Shown here: in pieces, positions 1 through 8,706 of the stretch
Position numbering within the stretch: position 1 is the first letter of the stretch
Layout of the letters: the number at the start of each line of letters is the position of its first letter
From: an uncultured Lachnospiraceae bacterium
GTDB lineage: Bacteria; Bacillota_A; Clostridia; Lachnospirales; Lachnospiraceae
DNA length: 10,538 bases
NCBI GenBank assembly: GCA_910585655.1
Contig: CAJUFW010000072.1
Span: 1-10,538 of the forward strand
Direction of reading: 5' to 3'
Notes under the pieces: generated by a model
What the model was told of the DNA's origin: nothing
Seen by the model: the letters and a program-made list of their open reading frames with translations, nothing else
The model's database searches: none
Position numbers and translations under genes: made by a program

Positions 1-48
1 CGAGATCGAGTAATGTGACTGGAGTTCAGACGTGTGCTCTTCCGATCT
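1..48 (+). other. Illumina adapter contamination at contig end (not genomic)
   Basis: Bases 1-6 (CGAGAT) match the end of the Illumina P7 flow-cell sequence. Bases 7-14 (CGAGTAAT) are in the i7 index position and equal the reverse complement of ATTACTCG, the TruSeq HT D701 index. Bases 15-48 match the TruSeq read-2 primer site, ending in GCTCTTCCGATCT. Translated from the GTG at 15 they give MTGVQTCALPI, a peptide familiar as an adapter artefact at false protein N-termini. The reading frame happens to stay open into purL, so a gene caller will fuse about 11 artefactual residues to PurL. Genomic sequence starts at about base 49. Confidence 0.97.
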
Positions 49-3000
49 TAAAAAATCTGACGGGCGTTCGGGTGCTGATCCGGTATGACATGGAAAATAT
101 CAGCGAGGAAACATATCAAAAGGCAAAGGGAATTGTCTTTTCGGAACCGCCGGTAGATATACTCTATGAAGAACAATTTCCGATGGAGACAGAGGGCGGC
201 AAGGCGGCATATTGCTTTTCTGTCGAATATCTGCCGGGGCAGTTTGATCAGCGCGCAGACAGCGCCGAGCAGTGCGTCAAGCTGTTAAAGGAAACCGAGG
301 AGCCTGTGATTCGTTCGGCTACGACCTATGTGTTAGAGGGAGAGTTGTCCGAAGAGGACTTTGAGCGGATTAAGGCGTATTGTATCAATCCGGTGGATTC
401 TAGGGAAGCTTCCGGAGAGAAGCCGGATACGTTGGTGATGGTATTTGCAGAGCCGGCAGACGTTGCTGTGTTTGACGGTTTTACGAAGAAGCCGGAGGAG
501 GAATTGCGTGATTTGTACAACTCCTTAAATCTGGCTATGACATTTCGGGATTTTCTACATATCCAGAATTACTTCCGCGAGGAAGAAAAGCGTGATCCGT
601 CGATGACGGAAATCCGGGTATTGGATACGTACTGGTCGGATCATTGCCGCCATACGACGTTCCAGACCGAGTTGACGGATGTGGAGTTTGAAGAGGGCTA
701 TTATAAGGAGCCGATAGAGGAAAGCTACAAGCATTATCTGGCGGCGCACCAAAGTATGTTTGCCGGACGGGAGGACAAGTTTGTCTGCTTGATGGACGTA
801 GCACTGATGGCGATGCGGGAGCTATCCGCTGCCGGGAAGCTTGAGGATATGGAGAAGTCTGACGAAATCAACGCCTGCTCGATTATTGTGCCAGTGGAGG
901 AGACGCTAGCAGACGGAACGAAGCAGATCGAAGAATGGCTGATTTTCTTTAAAAATGAAACACATAATCATCCGACGGAGATCGAGCCGTTTGGTGGAGC
1001 GGCGACTTGTCTGGGTGGTGCAATCCGCGATCCGCTTTCCGGCAGAGGCTATGTCTACCAGGCGATGCGTGTCACCGGAGCTGCCGATCCGACGGTTTCC
1101 TTAAAGGAGACGTTGCCTGGTAAGCTGCCGCAGAGAAAGATCGTGACCGGAGCGGCAAAGGGCTATAGCTCCTATGGCAATCAGATTGGCTTGGCAACTG
1201 GGCTGGTAGATGAAATTTATCATCCGAACTATGTGGCAAAGCGTCTGGAAATCGGGGCGGTCATGGGCGCTGCTCCAAGGAAAAACGTCATTCGGGAAAC
1301 TTCCGATCCGGGAGACGTGATTATTTTGCTCGGCGGACGGACAGGGCGTGACGGCTGCGGCGGTGCAACCGGTTCTTCCAAGGCGCATACGACGTCTTCT
1401 ATTGATACGTGCGGAGCCGAGGTACAAAAAGGAAATCCGCCGACCGAGCGGAAAATCCAGCGTTTGTTCCGTCGGGAGGAAGTCAGCCGTCTGATCAAAA
1501 AGTGCAACGACTTCGGCGCAGGCGGCGTGTCGGTAGCGATTGGAGAATTAGCGGACGGATTGCACATTTATCTGGATCGCGTGCCGAAAAAATATGCTGG
1601 TTTGGACGGAACGGAGCTGGCGATTTCCGAGTCTCAGGAGCGGATGGCTGTAGTAGTAGCGCAAAAGGATGTAGAGGCGATGAAAGCCTATGCGGCAGAA
1701 GAAAACCTGGAATCCGTGGTAGTAGCAGAGGTGACAGAAGAGCCGCGTCTCGTGATGTTGTGGCGCGATCAGGAAATCGTCAATATTTCCAGAGCATTTT
1801 TGGATACAAACGGCGCGCACCAGGAAACGACCGCCCGGATTACGATGCCGGACGCGGAGGAGGATTTCTGGAAAAAGCCCGTGACCGTAACGGATATGAA
1901 GAATCAGTGGCTGGATACTTTGGCAGATCTGAATGTCTGCTCGAAAAAGGGCTTGGTGGAAATGTTTGACAGTTCGATTGGAGCAGCTACGGTTACAATG
2001 CCGTATGGAGGCTTGTATCAGACGACGCCGATTCAGACGATGAGCTGTCAGTTGCCGACTCTTTCCGGCAGTACCGATACCGTGACGATGATGAGCTATG
2101 GCTACGACCCGTATCTTTCCAGTTGGAGCCCATATCATGGGGCGATGTACGCCGTAGTTTCTTCTGTGGCAAAAATCGTAGCGGCAGGCGGAGAGTATGA
2201 TAAGATTCGTTTTACCTTCCAGGAGTTTTTCCGTAGGCTCAACGAAGATCCGGAGCGCTGGGGCGAACCGCTGGCTGCACTTTTGGGAGCTTATGAAGCA
2301 CAGCTTCGCTTTGGGCTGCCGTCGATTGGCGGAAAGGACAGTATGTCCGGTTCCTTCAATGAAATCGACGTACCGCCGACTTTGGTTTCTTTTGCAGTGG
2401 ACATTGCCAAAAACGGCGAGATCCTTTCTCCGGAGTTAAAAAAGGCAGGAAATTATCTGGTACGTTTTGACATCGAACGGGACGCTTATGGGCTGCCGGT
2501 ATTTGAGCAGATGAAGAAACTGTATGCCGGGATTACCTCTTTGATTCGTAAAAAGGCGATTTGTTCCGCGTATGCGTTGGGAGCGAAAGGTGTCGTAGAG
2601 GCGGTAAGTAAAATGGCGTTCGGCAATCGTCTGGGTGTCGTTTTATGTGATAAATGCCCGAAGGAAAGCTATTTTGAGCCGGCGATTGGTTCGATTTTAG
2701 CGGAAGTAAGCGAAGAAGGAAAGAAGCAGCTAGAAGCTTCCGGTCTGGCGCATCGTATTATCGGTCTGGTGACGGATACGCCGGAGTTTGTCTGCGGAGA
2801 AATGAAACTTCCGATAGAAGAAGCGTTTACGGCATGGGCAAAGACGTTGGAAAAGGTTTATCCGACTTCTTCCGGCGCCGAGCTGACCGAAGTGGTAGAT
2901 CAGCTTTATGATGTTCGGAAGGAAGAGAGCAAAGGCAGCGAGGGTGAAAGCGGCAGATGGTATACGGCAAAACATAAGGTAGCTGTGCCTAAGGTCTTTA

Positions 3001-3782
3001 TTCCGGTATTTCCTGGAACAAACTGTGAGGATGATTCGTTAAGAGCATTTGAGCGCGCCGGAGCCGAAGTAAAAACCGTAGTGTTCCGTAACCAGACGGA
3101 GAGTGATATCCGGGAGTCGGTATTGGAATATGAGCGTGCGATTAAGGAAGCACAGATTTTAATGTTCCCAGGCGGTTTTTCTGCCGGAGACGAGCCAGAC
3201 GGTTCTGCGAAATTTATCACTTCGGTATTCCGGAACGTACGAATTGCCGAGGCAGTCAATGACCTCTTAAAGCAGAGAGACGGCTTGATGTTAGGAATCT
3301 GCAACGGCTTCCAGGCTTTGATGAAGTTAGGTTTAGTCACCTATGGCGAGATTACTGAGCTGACAGAGGATTCTCCGACCTTAACCACCAACCGGATTGG
3401 ACGCCATGTTTCCAAGTCCGTTTATACGAAAGTCGTAACAAACAAATCTCCATGGCTGGCGCAGGCGACGCTTGGCGGCGTCTATGCGGTTCCGGCTTCC
3501 CATGGCGAGGGACGTTTTGTGGCAAATGACGAATGGCTGAGACGCCTGTTTGTAGGCGGGCAGGTAGCGACGCAGTATGTCGATGTGAACGGCAAACCGA
3601 CCATGGACGAGGATTTCAACATCAACGGATCGTATTGCGCGATAGAGGGCATCACCAGCCCGGACGGCAGGGTATTGGGAAAAATGGCACATTCCGAACG
3701 CCGGGGTGAAGGTGTCGCCATTAACATCACCGGGGAACAAAATCAGTATCTGTTTGAATCTGGTGTTGAGTATTATAAATAA
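49..3782 (+). CDS. purL: Phosphoribosylformylglycinamidine (FGAM) synthase, single-chain, 5'-truncated
   Basis: This cytoplasmic enzyme performs the fourth step of purine synthesis: FGAR plus glutamine plus ATP gives FGAM plus glutamate, ADP and Pi. About 1244 codons remain. Numbering below counts from the artefactual GTG at 15. A PurS-like N-terminal region is followed by the linker motif TYWSDHCRH (205-213), then the first AIRS half with NETHNHP (314-320) and the glycine-rich GCGGATGSSKAH. The second AIRS half carries GGKDSMSG (from 772). A class I glutamine amidotransferase domain runs from about 993, with the nucleophile Cys1096 in GICNG and the His1163/Glu1165 pair in SHGEGR. All expected catalytic residues are present. 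The PurL-PurQ-fused architecture is the Clostridia-type single chain. The true start lies off the contig; by comparison with remembered homologs roughly 30 residues are missing. Genomic DNA resumes with TA, the last two bases of a codon. The gene ends at TAA 3780-3782 and has its own terminator. Confidence 0.96.
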
Positions 3783-3844
3783 GAATCCTGCAAAGTAGGA
3801 TTGTTTGCATCCGGCTGTCTGTCCGGGATAATATGCTTGGAAAG

Positions 3845-3890
3845 AAACCGTTTTTTGTCTGAAAAGGCAGAGGCGGTTTTTTTCTTTTTT
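3845..3890 (+). terminator. Intrinsic terminator of purL
   Basis: The left arm 3845-3860 (AAACCGTTTTTTGTCT) pairs with 3865-3879 (AGGCAGAGGCGGTTT) through Watson-Crick and G-U pairs, with one bulged T and a GAAA tetraloop at 3861-3864. A T-rich tail follows to 3890. A smaller hairpin, AATCCT (3784-3789) with AGGATT (3797-3802), sits directly after the purL stop and lacks a T tract. The structure separates purL from the sigma factor operon. Confidence 0.85.
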
Positions 3891-3909
3891 GTATTGTTAT
3901 ACTGTTTTA

Positions 3910-3935
3910 TGTAACCAAATGTATTTTTTATCGGG
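3910..3935 (+). promoter_or_regulatory. Candidate ECF-type promoter of the sigma factor operon
   Basis: TGTAAC at 3910-3915 is followed after 16 bases by CGGG at 3932-3935. Known Bacillus ECF promoters have the form TGAAAC-N16-CGTA (SigW) or TGTAAC-N17-CGAC (SigX), so the -35 matches and the -10 is a partial match. Many ECF sigma factors transcribe their own operon, which is what this position suggests. A TATAGT at 3939-3944 is an alternative SigA -10 but has no good -35 at 17 bp. The call is an inference. Confidence 0.4.
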
Positions 3936-3969
3936 ATCTATAGTAAGAGGCTGTGGTGTTTTGAAAAGA

Positions 3970-3977
3970 GGGAGGTG
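3970..3977 (+). promoter_or_regulatory. Ribosome binding site that fixes the sigma factor start
   Basis: GGGAGGTG (3970-3977) is a near-complete Shine-Dalgarno sequence 9 bases before the ATG at 3987. An in-frame GTG at 3975 lies inside this element and cannot be the start, because it would leave that start without its own binding site. The protein therefore begins MQEKIL rather than four residues earlier. Confidence 0.85.
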
Positions 3978-3986
3978 ATATCTGTT

Positions 3987-4559
3987 ATGCAGGAAAAAAT
4001 ACTTTCGGATAGTGAGATTGTAGAACTGTATTGGCAGAGAAAGGAGAATGCGATCCAGGAAACGGAGAAAAAGTATCAGTCTTATCTTTCCAGTATTGCC
4101 TATCGGGTGCTGCAGGATAGGGAGGATGGCAAAGAATGTGTCAACGATACGTATTTTAAGGCATGGAATTCGATGCCGCCTCACAGACCGCAGGGACTGG
4201 CTTCTTATTTGGGGAAAATTGTACGCCAGGTTTCGATTGACCGCCTTAGGACGAAAGGACGAGAAAAAAGAAAGGCTTCGGCATATAGCGTGTCGCTTTC
4301 CGAGTTGTCGGAGTGTGTATCCGGGAACGGGATGGAGGAAGAAATCGATCTGCGTTTGCTCTCGGAGGCGATAGAGACTTATTTACGCCAGCTTTCCCCA
4401 AAAGCGCGCCATACGTTTCTGGGAAGATATTTTTATCTGGATTCGATAAAAGAGATCGCCGCGTATTGTGAGATGAGCGAGGGAAGTGTGAAAACGATGC
4501 TCCACCGTACAAGAAGCGGTCTGCGGGTATATTTGGAACAGGAGGGATTTGTGATATGA
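3987..4559 (+). CDS. RNA polymerase sigma factor, ECF-like sigma-70 family
   Basis: This 190-residue protein is predicted to bind core RNA polymerase and direct it to a small set of promoters. The first part (about 9-95) fits sigma region 2, with the region 2.2-like stretch around DREDGKECVNDTYFKAWN (44-61) and the region 2.3/2.4-like segment SYLGKIVRQVSIDRLR (73-88). A variable linker (about 90-120) precedes region 4 (about 121-185), whose helix-turn-helix is SIKEIAAYCEMSEGSVKTML (153-172) followed by the basic HRTRSGLR. There is no region 1.1 or 3, which with the short length points to the ECF group. The start is the ATG behind the GGGAGGTG site. The stop overlaps the next start by four bases (ATGA), so the two products are probably made in a fixed ratio. 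The stimulus and regulon cannot be read from the sequence. Confidence 0.9.
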   Translation: MQEKILSDSEIVELYWQRKENAIQETEKKYQSYLSSIAYRVLQDREDGKECVNDTYFKAWNSMPPHRPQGLASYLGKIVRQVSIDRLRTKGREKRKASAYSVSLSELSECVSGNGMEEEIDLRLLSEAIETYLRQLSPKARHTFLGRYFYLDSIKEIAAYCEMSEGSVKTMLHRTRSGLRVYLEQEGFVI

Positions 4560-5776
4560 AAAAAGAAACATTAGATGCTGCTGTAGGGATGCTTTCCGAA
4601 GAATTGTTAGAGGAAACGAATGAGGTGCGAAAAGTCAAACAGAAGAGAAGGAGAATACAGAAAGGTTTCGTATCGTTTGCCGCTGCGGTGTTGCTACTTT
4701 GCCTGGCTGGAGGCTGGTATTGGAATCGGCAGAGTGGAGATGACGAGTTGCTTCCAAAGCTGGAAATAACAAAGGATTCGGGTGAGGCGATGGGTTTTGA
4801 AGGCTATCTGGCTTATGAGATCGGCGAATTGGCTGGGGAGAATCCTTGGCAGAAGGAGATGGAGCTAAAAACTCTGCCAGTCTATCAGAATCAGCTTTCC
4901 TATAACCAATATGGCAAGGTAGTAGATCCGGATTTGGAGGCGATGGAACGTTTGTTAAAAGAGATTGCCGGCAGACTGGGGATTTCTGCCGAATGGTTGG
5001 AGATAACGGATGACGTACCGATCGGGGAAAAACGGGAGGCGATTTTGGAAAAGATTGGGGAAGAGGATTCCGAGGATTATTTTATCCCGTCAAAGCTGAT
5101 AGCGAAGGTGGAGGGTCTCTCAATTGAGGTAGACGCAACCCTGACCGCAGAGATCCATTTAGAACCAGCCAGAGAGCTTCCAGAAGGATATCACTATAGC
5201 TATCAGGAGTCTTCCTATGAGGAGATCGGGGCGGTAGCGGATTATTTGAAGGAGCAGTACCAGGAGTTGCTGGGGATGGAAAAGCCGGTCAGGAACATTT
5301 ACGGCGGAGATTATACGTATGACGGAAAAGCAAAAGGACAGATTTATTACATTGGGTTTTACGAGGGAGGCGGGGATATAATCGATCAAATCCTGCAATA
5401 TCATTTTTATCAGGTGCGTTTTTATTGCAACGAAGAAGGAGAGCTGAATTTGATCCGTTTCTATCATTCTGATCTGTCTAAAAAAACAGGAGATTATCCG
5501 CTGATTTCATGGAAGGAGGCGGAAACATTGTTGGAAAACGGCAATTATATCACCTCTGTTCCAGAGGAGTTTCCAGGACTGGAGTACGTTTCCAAAGTCG
5601 AATTGACCTATCGGAGCGGCAACCAGGAAGCTTATTATATGCCGTATTATCGGTTTTATGTGGAGCTGCCGGAATGGGAGAAGGACGGGCTTAAAACATA
5701 TGGTGCGTATTATGTGCCTGCGGTAGAGGGCGAGTATCTGACTTCGATGCCGGTATGGGATGGGAATTTTTCATGA
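4556..5776 (+). CDS. Single-pass membrane protein paired with the sigma factor (putative anti-sigma/sensor)
   Basis: This 406-residue protein has a short charged cytoplasmic N-terminus (1-36; LEETNEVRKVKQKRRR at 18-33), one hydrophobic span (about 37-56, FVSFAAAVLLLCLAGGWYW) and a large predicted extracytoplasmic domain of about 350 residues, by the positive-inside rule. The outer domain is rich in Glu and aromatic residues, especially Tyr; its end carries EAYYMPYYRFYVELPEW and YGAYYVPAVEGEY. I recall similar C-termini in uncharacterised proteins encoded beside sigma factors in Lachnospiraceae, but I assign no named domain. The four-base overlap with the sigma gene and an AGGAGGG site at 4540-4546 indicate translational coupling. 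A role as membrane anti-sigma or sensor rests on position and topology only; the cytoplasmic tail is shorter than a usual anti-sigma domain. Confidence 0.85.
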   Translation: MKKETLDAAVGMLSEELLEETNEVRKVKQKRRRIQKGFVSFAAAVLLLCLAGGWYWNRQSGDDELLPKLEITKDSGEAMGFEGYLAYEIGELAGENPWQKEMELKTLPVYQNQLSYNQYGKVVDPDLEAMERLLKEIAGRLGISAEWLEITDDVPIGEKREAILEKIGEEDSEDYFIPSKLIAKVEGLSIEVDATLTAEIHLEPARELPEGYHYSYQESSYEEIGAVADYLKEQYQELLGMEKPVRNIYGGDYTYDGKAKGQIYYIGFYEGGGDIIDQILQYHFYQVRFYCNEEGELNLIRFYHSDLSKKTGDYPLISWKEAETLLENGNYITSVPEEFPGLEYVSKVELTYRSGNQEAYYMPYYRFYVELPEWEKDGLKTYGAYYVPAVEGEYLTSMPVWDGNFS

Positions 5777-5816
5777 AAAGAAGAGCAGAGGGGAAACTTG
5801 CCTCTGCTCTTCTTTT
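5776..5816. terminator. Bidirectional intrinsic terminator between convergent genes
   Basis: A perfect 16-bp inverted repeat, 5776-5791 with 5801-5816, encloses a 9-base loop. On the plus strand it ends in TTCTTTTTT. On the minus strand the AAAA at 5776-5779 becomes the U tract. It starts at the last base of the membrane protein stop codon and lies 17 bases beyond the penicillin-binding protein stop (TTA on plus at 5834-5836), so one element serves both genes. Confidence 0.93.
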
Positions 5817-5833
5817 TTGCGGTTATTCTGCGT

Positions 5834-8620
5834 TTATTCTGAGTCGGGAGTTTCCGACTGTCCGTTTTCTTCTTGACCTGTCGTCTCTTCCTTGCTTTGA
5901 TGAGCGTCTGTTTCCCCATTATCCGATTCTTCGTTTCCGGTTTCTTCCTCTTCGTCCGTCGGATCGTCAATTTCAATCGGTTCGTCGTCTACCGGGTCAG
6001 GAATTTGAATCGGCTTATCATCCTCATCTGACAAGTCTTTATCCGGCTTTGGATCCGGATCCGGTTTATGAGAGGTACATACGCTGTTTTCCAGATTTTT
6101 CGGCAGGATATAAGGAGTATCCTTTGTCGAATAATAAGACGTAACCGGATCTCCGCTCTTGTTGTTTTGCGTGATGGATTCGTCTTTAATCAAATAGACA
6201 ATTTCCTGAACATCTTTTTCCGGGCAATCGTTGCCTGCCAGCTTTTTGGACTTTTTGCAGACACGAAGTTTGACATGACAGCTACACTTTTTGGTTGGGA
6301 CAGAGCCGACTGCAAAATATTCGCTTGCTACTGCCGCACCGCCAAGCGCGTTGGCGCAAAGCCCGTCTACGGCTAGTTTGCCACATTTGGTACAGATGGT
6401 TGCCCGTGTGATGGAATCCGGAATAGTAAACGCCACAGGGTCTAAGCCTTCGTGGATTTGATCCATAATGGATTTCCAGATAGGCAGGTGATACGTGGAA
6501 AAGTCGGTCTGGCTGCGGTTGTTGTCATAGCCGGACCATACCGTAACCGTGTAATAAGGAGTATAGCCGGAAACCCAGATATCGTTATAATCGGTACTAC
6601 TTCCGGTTTTGGCAGCTTGTCCCATAGAACGATCCTCTAATCTGGCATTGGTTGCGGTAGCTCCGGTAGCTTTTAACGTATCGCCCATCGCGTCGGTTAG
6701 AAGGGCAGCCGTAGACTCTTTCATGACCTGTCGGGTTACGGCTTCGTTTTCCAGGATGACATTGCCATCGTGATCCAGTACCTTACTGTAAAAGCTTGGG
6801 CTGGTATAAATTCCCTGATTGGCGATGGCGGCAAAAGCGGCAGTAGTTTCCAGGTTAGAAACGCCGTTTGTAAGACCGCCAAGCGCGACGGAAAGATTGA
6901 TGTCGTCGTCTACAAGGGAAGTAAATCCCAGTTTATTCAAATAGTCAAAGGAAGCAGAGAGCCCGACCTTTTCTAAAAATTTTAAGGTGACGATATTCAT
7001 GGAACGGTAAATACCGCGGCGGATGCTAGAAAGCCCTTCGTATCCAGGTCCCCACCAGTTATGCACCTCGGTATTGGAATTCGGATAACGGTAGAAGCCG
7101 TCATCCTCCACGCTGGCTAGTGTAAAGCCGGCGGTATCCAGGGCAGGCAGATAAGTGGAAAGCACTTTAAATAAGGAGCCTGGCTGTCTGACCGTATCCG
7201 TAGCGCGATTTAGCACCATATTTCCGGTTTTATCACCACGTCCGCCGACAATCGCTTTGACTGCGCCGGTAGACTGATCGATGACGCAGACGGAAAGCTG
7301 TGGCTGGATTGTAAAGCTGTATTTTTCTCCGATTAACGTATCTCCCTCTTCGATCACCAATTCTTTGAAACGATCAATATAAGGAAGTGCTTCTTCCTGT
7401 TCGTCGAACAAGTTGTGTTCCCAGTCAAACGTTTTTTTCAGATGCCCTTCCGAATAATTGACCATAGAGCCATCTTCTTTTTGAATAGAAAGAGCGTAGG
7501 TCAGTTCCCATTTATTGTCTACTTTTTGATAAAAGTCTTCATTTGCAATCGCTGTATCGCAGATCTTTTGAATTTTGGAATCTTGATTGGTATAAATGCT
7601 TAGACCGCCGCTGTTGACCAGGTTGTACGCCTGTGTCATTGAATAGCCCTTTTTGCTGCACAAATCCTCTACCACCTGTTTGACTGCCTCGTCCATGTAG
7701 TAGGAATTGAAGTGATAGCTGGAAATTACTTCGGTATTGACCGCCTGTATTCTGGTGTATACGTCGTCGGCTAACGCTTCTTCGTATTCTTCCTGAGAAA
7801 TATATCCTTGTTCCTGCATATTGCTTAAAATAGCGGCGCGGCGTGCGGCGTTATCCTCCGGATAGGTAATCGGATTGTTGTAGGTAGGATTTTTGGTAGT
7901 GGCTGCAATAACCGTTGCTTCGGAAAGTGTAATCTGACTGATGTCTTTGTTGAAATAGCGGAGGGCAGCGGTCTGGACGCCAAGCGTATTCTGCCCTAAA
8001 TTGATCGTATTTAGGTAATATTCTAAAATCTGATCTTTGCTGTAAATATTTTCCAACTGAATCGCCAAATATTGTTCCTGGAGCTTACGTTCTACTTTAC
8101 TGATTAAATTGGCTTCGTTTCCACCTTCAAACACCTGGTTTTTTAAAAGCTGCTGCGTAAGAGTACTGGCGCCCTGAAGGGAATCGTTCCCGGCTAAAAG
8201 GCTGCCGATTCCGCTAAAACCTGCCCGGAAAATACCGCGGACGTCGATACCGCTATGCTCGTAAAAACGCTCGTCTTCAATGGCAATAAAAGCCTTTTGC
8301 ACACAGTCCGGGATATCGCTGAGCTTTTTGTAAATCCGGTTAGCTCCGGCGCCTACCAGTTTTCCCAGCTCATTGCCGTCAGCGTCATATACCGTTGTCG
8401 AAAAGCCGGAGGGCGCAACGTTGATGGTATCGATGCTTGGAGCCTTATCAATGATAGCGCAAAGCGCTCCATAAGCAGCAAAACCGCCTACAATCGCCAG
8501 TCCAACCAGACAAATCAATACGCAGCGCAACAGGGAAATCCCGCTTTTGACAGCCAGTTTTTTCGAGGAAGAACGGAGACGGTTTCGTTTTTTGGTGGTT
8601 CCGTATTTACTGTAATCCAT
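5834..8620 (-). CDS. Class A penicillin-binding protein (bifunctional transglycosylase/transpeptidase, PBP1A-like)
   Basis: This protein polymerises lipid II into glycan strands and cross-links the stem peptides on the outer face of the membrane. It has 928 residues, with a basic cytoplasmic tail, a signal anchor at about 27-56 and a GT51 domain holding EDERFYEH (catalytic Glu115), GASTLTQQLLKN (about 150-161), RKLQEQYLAIQLE, ILEYYLNTINLG and the GVQTAALRYF block. The transpeptidase domain has SLFK (Ser482, Lys485), SMN (540-542) and KTGS (from 671). All key residues are present. After it come a cysteine-rich segment (about 741-805) and a tail of about 70 residues dominated by Asp, Glu and Pro. 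The start is the ATG at 8620, 7 bases after AAAGGA on the minus strand; an in-frame TTG at 8668 lies at the promoter and is not credible. The gene converges on the sigma factor operon and diverges from the DUF6514-like gene. Confidence 0.95.
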   Translation of the reverse strand: MDYSKYGTTKKRNRLRSSSKKLAVKSGISLLRCVLICLVGLAIVGGFAAYGALCAIIDKAPSIDTINVAPSGFSTTVYDADGNELGKLVGAGANRIYKKLSDIPDCVQKAFIAIEDERFYEHSGIDVRGIFRAGFSGIGSLLAGNDSLQGASTLTQQLLKNQVFEGGNEANLISKVERKLQEQYLAIQLENIYSKDQILEYYLNTINLGQNTLGVQTAALRYFNKDISQITLSEATVIAATTKNPTYNNPITYPEDNAARRAAILSNMQEQGYISQEEYEEALADDVYTRIQAVNTEVISSYHFNSYYMDEAVKQVVEDLCSKKGYSMTQAYNLVNSGGLSIYTNQDSKIQKICDTAIANEDFYQKVDNKWELTYALSIQKEDGSMVNYSEGHLKKTFDWEHNLFDEQEEALPYIDRFKELVIEEGDTLIGEKYSFTIQPQLSVCVIDQSTGAVKAIVGGRGDKTGNMVLNRATDTVRQPGSLFKVLSTYLPALDTAGFTLASVEDDGFYRYPNSNTEVHNWWGPGYEGLSSIRRGIYRSMNIVTLKFLEKVGLSASFDYLNKLGFTSLVDDDINLSVALGGLTNGVSNLETTAAFAAIANQGIYTSPSFYSKVLDHDGNVILENEAVTRQVMKESTAALLTDAMGDTLKATGATATNARLEDRSMGQAAKTGSSTDYNDIWVSGYTPYYTVTVWSGYDNNRSQTDFSTYHLPIWKSIMDQIHEGLDPVAFTIPDSITRATICTKCGKLAVDGLCANALGGAAVASEYFAVGSVPTKKCSCHVKLRVCKKSKKLAGNDCPEKDVQEIVYLIKDESITQNNKSGDPVTSYYSTKDTPYILPKNLENSVCTSHKPDPDPKPDKDLSDEDDKPIQIPDPVDDEPIEIDDPTDEEEETGNEESDNGETDAHQSKEETTGQEENGQSETPDSE

Positions 8621-8627
8621 AAATGGT

Positions 8628-8633
8628 TCCTTT
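8628..8633 (-). promoter_or_regulatory. Ribosome binding site of the penicillin-binding protein gene
   Basis: Read on the minus strand, AAAGGA lies 7 bases before the ATG at 8620. It supports that start over the in-frame TTG at 8668, which has no Shine-Dalgarno sequence and overlaps the expected transcription start. Confidence 0.75.
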
Positions 8634-8669
8634 CTGTCAGGTTCTTTGATTGGTTCTTTTGATTTCAAT

Positions 8670-8698
8670 ATTATACCACATTGAAAGAAAAGGGGAAA
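8670..8698 (-). promoter_or_regulatory. SigA-type promoter of the penicillin-binding protein gene
   Basis: On the minus strand a perfect TATAAT (8675-8670) is preceded by TGG, giving an extended -10. The -35 at 17 bp is a weak TTTCCC (8698-8693), which an extended -10 can compensate. Transcription would begin around 8663 and leave a leader of roughly 40 bases before the ATG at 8620. Confidence 0.7.
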
Positions 8699-8706
8699 GA
8701 TTTATT

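Noticed and set aside
15..48. GTG at 15 as the start of purL
   Set aside because: The bases are Illumina adapter; the open frame is coincidental and the native start is off the contig.
1409..1969. Long plus-strand and minus-strand open frames inside purL
   Set aside because: They are rich in Arg, Ser and Cys, match no family I know, and overlap a fully conserved enzyme; they are shadows of its codon pattern.
3784..3809. Alternative hairpins after the purL stop as a riboswitch or attenuator
   Set aside because: They are short (6 bp), lie in the 3' UTR of purL ahead of a normal terminator, and match no riboswitch core I recognise.
3975..3986. GTG at 3975 as the sigma factor start
   Set aside because: It lies inside the GGGAGGTG Shine-Dalgarno sequence that serves the ATG at 3987.
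5755..6144. Plus-strand open frame across the terminator and the end of the PBP gene
   Set aside because: It runs through a strong terminator and antisense to the conserved gene's acidic tail, without protein-like character.
8621..8668. N-terminal extension of the penicillin-binding protein from a TTG at 8668
   Set aside because: The TTG falls immediately after the minus-strand TATAAT, before the likely transcription start, and has no ribosome binding site; the ATG at 8620 has one.
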